This document shows positions 1 to 10,235 of a DNA stretch of 24,738 bases, piece after piece. The stretch spans positions 15,001 through 39,738 of the forward strand of contig JABUQX010103742.1 of assembly GCA_015478945.1 (NCBI GenBank), in the 5' to 3' direction. The notes below the pieces were generated by a model. That model made no database searches. It worked only from the letters and a program-made list of their open reading frames with translations, and was not told the DNA's origin. Within the stretch, counting starts at the first letter, position 1, and every line of letters begins with the position of its first letter. The translations under genes were made by a program, and so were the position numbers. This DNA is from Trachelipus rathkii. Lineage: Eukaryota; Arthropoda; Malacostraca; Isopoda; Trachelipodidae.

Positions 1-972
1 TTGTGTGGCGAATCTGAGGAAAGTTTGGGAGTATTTGGTAGAGGGGTTTGGCAGGGTGTGTAAAATGGAGGGGTTTTGAACAGTAAATTATAGATAAGAG
101 TAAGGTGACGGAAGTGAGTGAGGAGAGTTCGCGGTGTGAAAAAATGTTGGATGATGATTAATTGGCACAAGTTATCAGAGTTTAAAATATTTGCTATATG
201 TTGGGTGAAAAGGGAAGCGAATGCTTTCAGTGTATAGGAAAATTGTGAATGGTAGGAAGGTGACCTGTGCCTTTGGCAATTAAATCTTTGGTGAATGCAA
301 AAGAGACTATGTCTTGAATGCTACATGAAATGATGATGTTATCTGTATAATAGTGAACTATGTATGCAATAAGTGATTATAGATCTAAGGTGCTAAATCT
401 TCAGATGGTTAATCTTAGAGGCGTGTTATGTGTGAGAAGAATTGATGAAAGGAGGAATGAACGTGTTAGGGAGTTGTGTGATGTGAAGAAAGGCGTAAAT
501 GGGAGAATAAACGAGTGTATTAAGATGGTTTGTTTATATGTAAAGGATGGATGATAGTTGGTTGTGTTAAGCGGATGTATAATGGTGAGTGTTTGGGACC
601 GAAGAAAATGTAGACTGAGTCGTTAAATGAGTGTCCTGAAGGAAAGGAATGCGAGTTTGGCAGATGCAAGAAGAAGGTACATAATAGGAAGTTGAATGGT
701 GGGGTTTTCGTGAGGGGGTATGCTGTGGGCCTGGCCCGGGAATGAAACCTTACATTGACGAGATACAACAGTGAGGGTCCGTCGCGGTGTTATGAAACCC
801 TAGGGTAGATTTTTTGGTTGCGATTGGGCCTCACTAAAGGGTATGAAGGGAAGGGTTTGGGTGGGGGGGGGGCTTTCCTTTCGACTTATGTAATGCTTAA
901 CTATTCTTTTCCTTGCATGTTACGCACCCTATTCCTATTTGTGGAAAATGAATGGAGGATAAAGAAAGAAAA
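1..972 (+). mobile_element. LINE copy A: 3' half (RT C-terminus and 3' UTR), cut by window edge
   Basis: This is the 3' part of a non-LTR retrotransposon. It opens just after the reverse-transcriptase catalytic core, with sequence coding for CGESEE and a degraded EGF...CK stretch that matches the same place in copy D (about 6620-6690). It continues through the C-terminal region whose peptides include VNLRGVLCVRRIDERRNER and ELCDVKKGVNGRIN near 400-510. The 3' UTR block with GACGAGAT, GGGTCCGTCGC and GGGCTTTCCTTTCGACTTATG lies at 750-890. The reading frame is broken many times. A run of ten G at 863-872 replaces the short G run found at the same place in copy D. The 5' part lies outside the window. 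The clade is not assigned. It is in the same orientation as the kinase gene. Confidence 0.85.
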
Positions 973-1092
973 ATAATTATTATTATTATTATTATTAGTA
1001 AACTTATATCAGATTAACTATTTTTATCGTTAATTATTATTTATTATTATATTATTAATTATTATATTATTATTATTATTATTATTATTTAT
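973..1092 (+). repeat. (ATT)n / (TTA)n microsatellite, tail of LINE copy A
   Basis: ATT repeats at about 974-997 and again at 1036-1092 are separated by some 40 bases of AT-rich sequence. The first block follows the LINE 3' end directly, so the array is probably an expanded retrotransposon tail. Its right end lies 13 bases before the splice acceptor of the first visible kinase exon. Confidence 0.8.
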
Positions 1093-1105
1093 AAATTTTT
1101 TTCAG

Positions 1106-1230
1106 TAACTCCCACGACATTGTTCACACAGAAAGAATTTAACATTAGTTTTTTGAATATCTTGATGCGAGACCTGAACAAATATACTGGATGAAGTATA
1201 GGGTCGCAGCTTAACTTTAAATATTGTAAA
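1106..1230 (+). CDS. Cdk16/17/18: PCTAIRE-type CDK, exon a (hinge region), frame-broken
   Basis: This exon codes for the kinase hinge and linker between the N- and C-lobes. Read with frame changes it gives peptides like HDIVHTER, LTLVFEYLD and RDLNKY, which correspond to the HD(I/V)IHTE...LTLVFEYLDKDL segment of CDK16/17/18. The acceptor is a T-rich tract ending in CAG at 1103-1105. The donor is uncertain: GTTGAG at 1231 and GTAAAG at 1226 are both possible, and the codons just before look like IVK, which precedes the next exon in the family. At least four one-base indels are needed to keep the family sequence, for example an extra T in the run before GAATATCTT and an extra G before CGAGAC. 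N-lobe exons (glycine loop, PCTAIRE helix) are not in the window. The family is clear; the exact right end is not. Confidence 0.8.
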
Positions 1231-2711
<1,481 letters not shown>

Positions 2712-3760
2712 ATTTCTTTCTTTCTTCTTTCTCCCTTCCTCTTTGCCCCCAAGATTGGGGGTAAGGTGCTGTAAAGCATCGGAAAAGAAAAAGCAGATAG
2801 GAGAACATGACAACGTCGAAAAGAAAGCCAGCCTTACCGCCCCTCTGTCATTTAATTAGTGAGAGCTCGTCCCAGACAGAAATCCACCCTAGAGCATCAA
2901 TGGGACCGCGACGGACCCTCACTATGGTAAATCGTCAATGTAAGGGTTCATCCCTGGCCCAGGTGGGGCCACAACCATGCCCCCATACAAAACCCGCCAT
3001 TCTCTTCTCTATCATGCACCTTTATTCTCGCCTCTGCCAAACTCACATTTCTCTCCTTCAGACATTCGTTCCGACTCAATCCACTTTCTTTCGGTCTCCC
3101 CCCAGCCGTCGGTTCCCACACACTCATCCACTATACATGCCGCTTAACCAACCTACTATCATTCATCTTCCACATGAACCAAACCATCTCAACATACTTT
3201 ATTATTCTCTCATTTACCTTTCTTCACACCACCAACACCACTCTCTAATACCGTTCATTCCTCTCTTTTATCAATTCTTCTCACACCTAGCACACCCCTA
3301 AGATTGTCCATGTGAACACATTGAACTTAGATCTATACTTCCTTATTCCAGACCATAGTCCTACCATACAATAAACACAGGTAACAACATACCCTCATGT
3401 AAGACCCTAGCACACTCAAGACTTAGTCTTTGCATCCCACGAACGATTTAATTGCACCAGCCAACTTCCTGCCAATTTCACAACTTTCCCTACTACACTC
3501 TGCATCGTCCGTTCCCTTGCTCATCCAACATATACCCCTAAATATTTAAACTCAGAACACTTGTTCTAGCTGCTCACATCTAACTAACTTCACACTGAGG
3601 AGTGGCCTCACTCAAAACCATAACCTTACTCTTATCCACGTTACTTTCAGCCCTCCTTCACACACTCCTGCAAAATCTTCTCTATCAAATCCCTCTCAAA
3701 CTCCTCTTCAGATTCCGCCATAAAAAAAAAAACACAAGAACAAAATCATGCATTATTATA
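2712..3760 (-). mobile_element. LINE copy B: 5'-truncated copy, antisense in intron
   Basis: Read on the minus strand, this runs from the reverse-transcriptase active-site region (about 3760, where bases resembling LL-Y-A-D-D-L-V-L are just recognisable) through the C-terminal region to the 3' UTR. The 3' end is at the left: a TTTC-rich block at 2712-2735 (a GAAA tail on the sense strand), the hairpin CCCCCAAGATTGGGGG at 2746-2761, and the motif AACATGACAACGTCGAAAAG at 2805-2824. The upstream two thirds of the element are missing, which is typical of 5' truncation during target-primed reverse transcription. A ten-A run at 3722-3731 lies in the coding part. All frames are broken. Confidence 0.85.
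2746..2761 (-). other. 3'-terminal hairpin of LINE copy B
   Basis: CCCCCAA-GA-TTGGGGG is a perfect seven-base inverted repeat a few bases inside the simple-repeat tail. Equivalent hairpins occur at 7534-7548 (copy D) and 10239-10251 (copy F). Confidence 0.7.
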
Positions 3761-4098
3761 GGTATTATTGTTTATTATTATTGTTATTAAAATAAATTAT
3801 ATTTAATCAATGTCACCAAACAAAGTATTAAATGACAAAAAATATACAAAAATAGTGCAGAAATTTTGGGATGAGATACCACACCACGAAACAATCGTGT
3901 TAGATGATTTGTAAAAATACTTTTTGATTAAAAACTAAACAAAAGTGAACGACTTATATGAAAGAAGAAACCCAAAAGTAGTTAAAGTTATTTCAGTCTG
4001 TGTGTTTTATATTGAATCGTATTGCTCCTATTTACTATTATTCTCATATATTTTTTCTTATTACTCTCTTAATCAGTGTCTTTTTGTGTTTGAACCAG
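3761..4098 (+). other. Kinase intron, right part
   Basis: AT-rich sequence with short ATT runs at 3753-3790. It ends in a T-rich tract and the acceptor TGAACCAG at 4091-4098. No other feature is recognised. Confidence 0.6.
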
Positions 4099-4239
4099 CT
4101 GGCCGATTCGGTGCTTGCCCGTGCCAATCAAGTCCCAACCAAACCTATAGTAAATGAGTTGTACAATAACTCTGGTATCGTCCTCTGAGTTCTTTTAGGG
4201 TTCCCCCCCCATCCGAATATTCTCTCAGAATAGATTGTG
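4099..4239 (+). CDS. Cdk16/17/18: PCTAIRE-type CDK, exon c (DFG and activation segment), heavily indel-broken
   Basis: This exon codes for the magnesium-binding DFG motif, the activation segment and the substrate-positioning region. The bases spell, with frame changes, LAD(F)GLARA, VPTK-TYS-NE, TLWYRPP and LLGS...EYS..QID.W, in the order found in CDK16/17/18. TKTYSNE separates the PCTAIRE group from PFTAIRE kinases (SHTYSNE). At least seven small indels are needed, including a missing T in GATTTC (DFG). A run of eight C at 4203-4210 sits where GGTTCC-ACC is expected. Acceptor AG is at 4097-4098 and donor GTAATG at 4240. The tail of antisense LINE copy C begins about seven bases after the donor. 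The dense, small indels in a conserved segment suggest consensus errors more than a pseudogene. Confidence 0.82.
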
Positions 4240-4245
4240 GTAATG

Positions 4246-5595
4246 TTATTTATTAATTTTTATTATTATTACTATTGATCGTAAACACTTTTCAGAACTT
4301 TGATATATTGGGTGCGTAACATATATCGGAACAGAATAGTTGATTAGAAGAACATGACGTAAGTCAAAAGGAAAGCCCCCTCATACCCTTAAGCCTGTGC
4401 CCGTCGCAGTCAGAAATCCACTGTGGGGTTTCACACGCGCACTCTCTGCACTATGGTGTCTCGTCAATGTAAGAGTTCATCCACTGTGCCATAGCCCAAT
4501 TAATGCCATCTCACCTAAACTCTTATTAAATGGCAAAACCAATTTTTTCTCAACTATGCCAATTCATTCCTTCGCTTGCAGATACCCTCTTTACTGACTC
4601 AATCCACTTTTCTTCGGTCTCCAGCCGGTCGATCTCATAGCACATACAAACTATACATGCCGCTAACCAACTGAACTATCGTCCACCCTTTCCATATGAT
4701 CAACCATCTTAATACACGCTCATTTTTCTATCATTCACAACTCTCTAACACGTTCATTCCTCATTTATCATTCTTCTTACACCTAACAGCCCCTAAGATT
4801 ATCCATATGAACAGAACAGCATCTTAGATCTATACCTTCTTATTCACAACCATAATTTCACCACTAAAATACATTAACACCAATTAACATACCTCATGCA
4901 GACAACATAGTGTATTTTAAGATATTCCCCGTTACATTCACCAGGATTTAATTGCACCAGACACCTTCAAACCATTCACAACCGCGTTTTTACTTCACTC
5001 TCTGCATCATCCGTCCCCTTTTTCATCCAACATATAGGCTAAATATTAAACTCAAATTCCCTGTTACAGTTGTTCACGCATTCAATATGACTTCACTCTG
5101 CGAACACCTCCCTCATAGACCATCACCTTACTCTTAACTACATTTTCTTTCAAACCCCTCATTTTACACGCCTGTCAAACCGCTCTATCAATCCTCTCAA
5201 ACTGCTTTCAAATTCACCACACAAAACCAAATCATCTGCGTACAATAAGCAGAGCACCCTCCACTCTCTCTTTTATTTTCCATTAATCTAACACCCTCCC
5301 TGCCACCCCTACCCTTCTTCCTCCACACCTGCCATCCATATATAAGTTAAAACACATACCCTGCCTTACTCCACTCACTTACAATATTAAACCATTCACT
5401 CCCCCATTTATTCTCACACAAGCCTCACTATCGACATATATACTTTTAATTACATTCAAAAGCTTACCACCAACACTTGCTACAGAGCTTCCTTATTAAT
5501 CTTTTCATACGCCTGTTGCAAGTCCATAAAATCTAAACATAATTTGTTTTGTTTTCTTATTTTCTCACTCATTTGCCTCAGTATGAAAATTTGAT
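4246..5595 (-). mobile_element. LINE copy C: antisense copy adjoining the exon c donor
   Basis: On the minus strand this begins in the reverse-transcriptase fingers/palm region at about 5595 and runs to the 3' UTR and an ATT-type tail at 4246-4275. The active-site codons TAC GCA GAT GAT (YADD) are intact at 5231-5242 on the minus strand. The C-terminal region and the 3' UTR match copies B and D block by block, for example AACATGACGTAAGTCAAAAG at 4351-4370. Many frameshifts make it non-coding. Its 5' end meets the 5' end of copy D (+ strand) after about 40 bases of AT-rich sequence, so C and D form a head-to-head pair. Confidence 0.85.
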
Positions 5596-5835
5596 TTGAT
5601 TATATTATTTTAATATAAATAATAATTTTTAGTATTTTTGGACAGAGGTTGAATGAGGATTTGAAAGGGAATAGAAAGCTCTTCAGAAGGTAGTAATAAA
5701 GGTTATGAAAGAGAGTTAAGGGAATCTTCAGAGAATAATGAATAGGGAGGTACTTTCTTGACTGATGAAATGGATGTGATGGGAACACTTCGAAAATTTG
5801 CATAATAATAGTAACTAAGAGATGATAGTGGATAT

Positions 5836-6063
5836 GTGTGTGGGTTTGATGGAGTAAGAAGAAATAGGTATTTTGGGGATGAGGTAATAGGTAGAGTGAG
5901 AAAGTTGAAGAATGATAAATCAGCAGGTATAGATGAAATTACCGGTGAAATGATCAAGAATGGAGGCGAGATTGTGGCTGACTTGATATGGAAGTTGTTT
6001 AACAAAGCGTTTATGGAGGGTATAGTTTCAAAGGATTGGAGGAGATCAGCAATGTTACCTTGA
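5836..6063 (+). pseudogene. RT fingers segment of LINE copy D
   Basis: The open piece reads RNRYFGDEVIGRVRKLKNDK, then SAGIDEITGEMIKNGGE, then FNKAFMEGIVSKDWRRSAML. K-SAGIDEI-E-K and W...A.L are the first conserved blocks of non-LTR reverse transcriptases. The frame ends at TGA 6061-6063. Homology continues in other frames with ISLLSVARKIYA and EGQIGEKQGAFRSGRGC (about 6095-6215), the blocks around the fingers/palm boundary. F-I-D-F-Q-Q-x-Y-D follows at about 6285-6310 and contains the first catalytic aspartate of the palm. Confidence 0.85.
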
Positions 6064-6461
6064 ATAAGGGTAAGAGTGAAATGTGAAACTAGTGAAATTA
6101 GTTTATTGAGTGTTGCACGGAAGATATATGCTGATATTTTGACTGAAAGAGTGCGTCGAGTGAATGAGGGACAGATTGGCGAAAAACAAGGTGCATTTAG
6201 AAGTGGTAGAGGATGTGTATATCAGATTTTCACATTGAAACGTGATTGAGAAAATGAAAGAAAAATAAATTGTTTTTAGGTTTTATAGACTTTCAACAGC
6301 CGTATGACATGATTAATAGGGAAGCTCTGTGCCAGGTGTTAATGATACGTGGTGTTGGTGCTAGCCTTTGGAATGGACTCAAAAGTATATAACGATAGTG
6401 AAACGTGTAAGAATTAATGGAGTTGAAAGTGAATGGTTTATTATTAATAGTGGAGTGAGAC

Positions 6462-6897
6462 ATGGATGTTTTATGTCTCTTTGGTTATTTAATTTGTGTA
6501 TGGATGGATAGGGTGATGAAAGAATTAGAGATTGGGATGATAGGGGAAGGTGTTACACTGATGGAGAAAGGAAGAAAGTGGAGGGTGCCCTGCTTATTAT
6601 TATATGCGGATGATTTGGTTTTGTGTGGTGAGTCTGAAGAGAGTTTGAGAGGATTGTTAGAGGGTTTTGAGGGGGAGGTGTAAAAGGAGGGGTTTGAAAG
6701 TAAATGTAGATAAGGGTAAGGTTACGGTAGTGGGTGAGGAGAGTCTGCAGGTAGAAGTCATGCTGTATGGTGAGCAATTGGAACAAGTATCCCAGTTTAA
6801 ATATTTACGATATATGTTGGATGAAAAGGGAACGGATAGTAGGAAAGTTGTGAATGGGAGTAAGGTAGTGGTGCAATTGAATCCTTGGTGGATGTGA
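6462..6897 (+). pseudogene. RT active-site and thumb segment of LINE copy D
   Basis: Two overlapping open pieces (6462-6683 and 6667-6897) continue one another after a frame change. The first has MDRVMKELEIG and then LLYADDLVLCGESEESL. YADD is at 6603-6614 and holds the paired catalytic aspartates of the RT palm. The second has RRGLKVNVDKGKVTVVGEES and FKYLRYMLDEKGTDSRKVVN; these are the conserved lysine block and the FKYLGY-type block downstream of the active site. A change of SVRQGC to GVRHGC is seen just upstream. The copy cannot make a full protein. Confidence 0.88.
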
Positions 6898-7018
6898 AGG
6901 GACTAAGTCTTGAGTGCGCTAGGGTCTTACTTAAGGGTATATTAATGACAGAGGATTGTATGGTGGGTGAAACTATGGCTGGAATAAGAGGTATGGATCT
7001 AAAGTACAATGTGTTCAG

Positions 7019-7291
7019 ATGGACAATCTTAGGGTGTGTGTGTGTGTGAGAAGAATTGATAAAATGATGAATGAACACATTAGGAAGTTGTGTGGTGTGA
7101 AGAAAGGAGTAAATGAAAGAATAAATGAAAGTACATTGAGATGGTTTGGTCAGGTGGAAAGGATGGATGATAATCGGTTGGTGTGTGTTGGAAATCGACC
7201 ATCTGGGAGACTGATGAAAAAGTGGATTGAGTCAGTAAAGGAATGCCTGGAGGAGAGGAATGTGAGTTTGCAGAAAGGAATGAATGAGTGA
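7019..7291 (+). pseudogene. C-terminal region of LINE copy D
   Basis: The peptide includes VCVRRIDKMMNEHIRKLCGV, then RWFGQVERMDDNRL and KKWIESVKECLEERNVSLQK. The RWFGHVERM...R.RKRWID pattern is found near the C-terminus of many arthropod LINE reverse transcriptases; its role is not established here. A GT microsatellite (7035-7050) lies inside the coding part and probably arose within it. Confidence 0.8.
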
Positions 7292-7563
7292 ATGGCGGGG
7301 TTTTGTGAGGGGCTATGGTTGTGACCTACCTAGGCCAAGGGATGAACCATACATTGACGAGATGCCATGGTGAGAGTTCGTCGCTGTCCCGTGAAGCTAT
7401 AGGATGATTTTTTTTGACTGCGACGAGTTCTCACCAAAAGGTATAAAAGGGGGCGATAAGGGTGGGCTTTCTTTTCGACTTGCATCATATTCTTCTACTA
7501 CTTTTCTGTTTCCAGTGCATGTATCGCACCTTACCCCCAGTTTTGGGGAGAGAAGGTGGGTGA

Positions 7564-7564
<1 letters not shown>

Positions 7565-7630
<66 letters not shown>

Positions 7631-7635
7631 ATATA

Positions 7636-7720
<85 letters not shown>

Positions 7721-7723
7721 TTA
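7565..7723 (+). repeat. (AT)n array, tail of LINE copy D
   Basis: Some 160 bases of almost pure AT dinucleotides begin right after the LINE 3' end (GGTGGGTGATG) and end in TTTATTAG, the splice acceptor of kinase exon d. It is both the retrotransposon tail and the sequence where a polypyrimidine tract would be expected. Confidence 0.9.
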
Positions 7724-7727
7724 TTAG

Positions 7728-7981
7728 GGGTGATTGGTTGTATTATGTACGAGTGATAAGCGGGCGTCCCTTGTTTCCGGAGCGACCTTGTGGAAGATGA
7801 GCTTCAGCTCATTTTCCGAAACGTAGGAACACCCACCGAAGATACTTGGTTAGGAGTGAGTTCCATCGAAGAATTATTCCATATACCAACCTTTTTACCA
7901 AGGGGATATCTCTTCTAAGATCGAGCACCGAGACTTTGCAACAAGATTCTGCCCACTGTTTACCTTAAAGACATTTCTTTT
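7728..7981 (+). CDS. Cdk16/17/18: PCTAIRE-type CDK, exon d (C-lobe, GRPLFPG to APRL), frame-broken
   Basis: This exon codes for the middle of the kinase C-lobe. With frame changes the bases give GVIGCIMYE, ISGRPLFPGAT, VEDELQLIFRNVGTPTEDTW, GVSSIEE and RAPRL, followed by a hydrophobic stretch ending in KTFLL. GCI-YEM--GRPLFPG-T-E--L--IF--LGTPTE-TW is the CDK16/17/18 signature; PFTAIRE kinases differ at FPG-T. The acceptor is TTTATTAG at 7720-7727 with no pyrimidine tract, and the donor is GTATGT at 7982. Clear indels are a missing base in GAG(A)TGATAAGC and one to two extra bases after GGAGCGACC. The part after GVSSIEE is less like the family, probably because of further errors. AT arrays adjoin both sides. 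It directly precedes the FEARNRISA exon in family order. Confidence 0.87.
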
Positions 7982-7989
7982 GTATGTAT

Positions 7990-8039
<50 letters not shown>

Positions 8040-8103
8040 AATATATATATATATTTGTATTAAATTAGAACAATATATATATATATATATATATATGATA
8101 TAT

Positions 8104-8141
<38 letters not shown>
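7990..8141. repeat. (AT)n arrays downstream of exon d
   Basis: AT dinucleotide arrays at 7995-8054 and 8075-8140 are separated by TTGTATTAAATTAGAACA. They lie within 20 bases of the exon d donor. The right array ends at the tRNA-like sequence at 8142. Confidence 0.9.
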
Positions 8142-8142
<1 letters not shown>

Positions 8143-8230
8143 CGGTGGCTCAGTGGGTTAAAGAATATTTTCTCGAGAGAGCGAGGTTCGAATCTCAGTC
8201 CTTCTACCTGAATGGACAAAAAAAAATTTG
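8142..8230 (+). mobile_element. tRNA-derived SINE fragment with A and B boxes
   Basis: TGGCTCAGTGGG at 8146-8157 fits the RNA polymerase III A box (TRGCNNAGYNGG), and GGTTCGAATCTC at 8185-8196 fits the B box (GGTTCGANTCC with a late mismatch). Their spacing is normal for a tRNA. The acceptor stem cannot pair, because the 5' side is replaced by the AT array, and the tail CTACCTGAATGGAC runs into nine A, so this is a SINE head or tRNA pseudogene rather than a working tRNA. Confidence 0.65.
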
Positions 8231-8262
8231 CTGTTATTAGAAAATTTTGTAATATTTAATTA

Positions 8263-8325
8263 CAGTTTACGGCATAGTGAATTACACTATTCTCAATACC
8301 CACACACATCACTAAAATATAAAAC
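8263..8325 (+). repeat. Short dispersed repeat, copy 1
   Basis: AATTACAGTTTACGGCATAG and the following bases up to CTCAATACCCACACACAT resemble 10065-10125, where AATTTACAGTTTACAGCAAT leads to TTTCAATACTTACATATT. The pair is about 60 bases long and imperfect. It may be the body of the SINE or of another element. Confidence 0.45.
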
Positions 8326-8354
8326 AGAACAATCTGTTATAACAAAAATAGTCT

Positions 8355-8780
8355 GTCTCAAAGTTTGAAAAGGTCCAAGGTGTGTGATTTTGACATATGG
8401 TCTATCTGAGGGTGACTATTGAGGAGAGTACGATTTTCTGGGATAATTTGAATTATGTTTTGGATGGGGTGAGTAGGAGCTTCTGATTAATTGTGTTGGG
8501 TGACCTAAATGGTTGGATAGGTTATCAAAAGAGGAATGATTGAATCGTAAGGAAAGGAAATGTGAGTTTGGTTCAAGCGAGAGGAATGGTGATTGGCATA
8601 GTTGTGTGCTTGTCCCAGGGGATGAACCCCGATCAAGAGGAGATGTCACAGTGGGGATCTTTCGCGGTGAATGAAGCTCTTGGGTGGATTATGGCTGCGT
8701 CGTGCTCGCCCTTAAGGGTATGGGGGGTGGGCTTCATTCTTGGCCTACTTAATGTCTGTGGCACATGGTTTTTAGGATGA
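8355..8780 (+). mobile_element. LINE copy E: internally deleted (endonuclease joined to 3' end)
   Basis: The first 180 bases match the endonuclease region of copy G on the opposite strand. Examples are TTTGAAAAGGTCCAAGG against TTTGAAAAAGTCAAGG, CTGAGGGTGA, and the GDLNGWIG-coding bases at about 8499-8525. After AAAAGAGGAAT at about 8536 the sequence jumps to the C-terminal and 3' UTR region (GATTGAATCGTAAGGAAAGG, then GTGAGTTTGG), matching copy D near 7223-7275. All of the RT (about 2 kb) is absent. The 3' UTR continues to about 8780 without a clear tail. Orientation is the same as the kinase gene. Confidence 0.75.
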
Positions 8781-9883
8781 TGAATTCACAGGTTCTTTGT
8801 AACAAAATTTTCATCTCGAAGTAAACTCTCCAGTTGTAGTAATTTGTTTACAGTATAACTGCATGCAACACACAGTTTTCTTAGACATTTAAATCAGAAC
8901 CTCATCACCTTGGTTCCTATTTCTTTAGATTCTCATTCTGTATCAATGCCAATAGGCAAAGGTTTTCCCACGCATTATATCTATACCTTAGTGATAGAAA
9001 AAGCAATGTCAATTTTCGGCCAAATTGAATTAGTTATTCTCTCAAACATATTTTTTAAACTTTAGAACCCAATAGCTGCCAATCTAAATCACGTTTAGAG
9101 AAATTTTTTTTACAAGAACAGATAAAACTCAAACCTTTTTTTTGTTTTACATTAGTTTTTCTTGTACAAAGGTACAAATATGACATTTAAAACGTGCTGA
9201 GAGGCAAATAAATATATTTCATTTTGATTTGTGGAAAGAAAACTGCACGACGAGGTATATATTGCAGCAAATGTTTTTTGTATTTTATGTATATGTACTA
9301 CATTAAAGTTTTCAACACTGAATATGTTAATAAAAAGAAATCTAACTTATGTCAAGTCGATTCGAATCAGCGTAGATTATTTTGTAAGTCACTAATCCTC
9401 AGTCCACGATTCAAGATGGATTACATAAATCTATAATCATGCTAGAGGAAAACAAATTTAATTTGTTTTCGATTAGATGCTGCAATTGTTCAATAAGATT
9501 ACTCTTAAAAGCTTTTATCGAGTACCCTTTTTTTAAAGCAATCGGAGAGAATTATGGCAAATTTGTTTTAATAATACTTTGACATTTAATTTTGAAAATA
9601 TTCTGGCTTGAACTTTTTCTGAATCTTTATTTATATATACCTTTATGTGTAACAGAATAAGATTGTTGCACCAGTTAAGTTAGTCGTACACGTCATTGCA
9701 CCCGTCGGTTCTCTGCACATTAATTAAATTTATACAAGTATGAAAGTAATAAGCAAAACAATTGTAAGAAAAATTAAAAAAGAAAAAAATTGGGCACATG
9801 TCAATTAATTTGGCTGAGTCCCTGACTCGGTACATCTTCTTCATTTAATAAATAATGTTCATAGTTTTCTTTTTCTTTTCCAG
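8781..9883 (+). other. Kinase intron without recognised gene
   Basis: About 1.1 kb of AT-rich intron between LINE copy E and exon e. It has a perfect ten-base palindrome (GAAAACAAAT-TTA-ATTTGTTTTC) at 9448-9470 and T-rich runs at 9105 and 9137. It ends in a strong pyrimidine tract and CAG at 9881-9883. No conserved ORF was seen. Confidence 0.6.
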
Positions 9884-9974
9884 TTTGAAGCGAGAAATAG
9901 AATATCTGCTGCTCAAGCCATTAAACATCCGTTTTTCGAGTCCCTTGGTCATACTGTACATACGCTGAAAGATC
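9884..9974 (+). CDS. Cdk16/17/18: PCTAIRE-type CDK, exon e (end of kinase domain), intact
   Basis: This exon codes for the last kinase subdomain. One open frame of 30 codons plus one base reads [18 protein letters not shown], then [12 protein letters not shown]. The R-N-R-I-S-A motif carries the conserved arginine of subdomain XI, and KHPFF-SLG..IH.L.D closely follows the CDK16 sequence at this place. The acceptor is TTTTCTTTTCCAG and the donor is GTAAGT at 9975; both are near consensus. It is the only exon here without any frame break. The expected next segment (T-S-I-F followed by a variable C-terminal tail) was not found downstream, either because the intron is long or because the noisy sequence hides it. 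Confidence 0.95.
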
Positions 9975-10235
9975 GTAAGTATTTGTCCATAATTTCTTAT
10001 TGCTTTTTAAACTTAAATCGATTCCCCAAAACTCGGCTCCCAAGGTTATATATTTTCTGCAATTAATTTACAGTTTACAGCAATGTGTATTATTACCATA
10101 ATTTCAATACTTACATATTACTTCATTCATCTTCATCATCATCTTCTACTTCTATTTTTTTTTCATCTCCCCCCCCCCCCTTTAGACGGGAGTAATGTTA
10201 AGGTGAGTCACAACACACACCATTTTTCTTCCTCC
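9975..10235 (+). other. Kinase intron start, with repeat copy 2 and T/C-rich tract
   Basis: After the donor there is AT-rich sequence, the second copy of the short repeat at 10065-10125, a CATCATCTTC tract and a run of ten C at 10173-10182. From about 10236 LINE sequence begins. Confidence 0.55.

Larger units (their letters stand above)
5632..7564 (+). mobile_element. LINE copy D: longest sense copy, RT through 3' UTR
   Basis: This is the best-preserved reverse-transcriptase copy in the window. It begins within the ORF, upstream of the RT (peptides like RLNEDLKGNRKLF), covers the whole RT and C-terminal region, and ends with the 3' UTR, the hairpin CCCCAgttTTGGGG at 7534-7548 and an AT dinucleotide tail. 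The endonuclease part is missing, so it is 5'-truncated. Frameshifts and stops occur about every 100-250 bases, which leaves several open pieces. It lies in sense orientation inside the kinase intron, and its tail runs into the acceptor of exon d. Confidence 0.9.

Noticed and set aside
2807..3301. 164-codon open frame on the + strand
   Set aside because: It is the antisense strand of LINE copy B; the peptide has no known domain and its C/T-rich codon use is that of antisense LINE.
7404..7727. 107-codon open frame rich in Ile-Tyr
   Set aside because: It is the translation of LINE 3' UTR and the AT array; the YIYI run is microsatellite, not protein.
8146..8196. Functional tRNA gene
   Set aside because: Internal promoter boxes are present, but the acceptor stem cannot form and an A-rich tail follows, so SINE or pseudogene is more likely.
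7984..8211. 75-codon open frame rich in Ile-Tyr
   Set aside because: It is a translated AT array running into the SINE.
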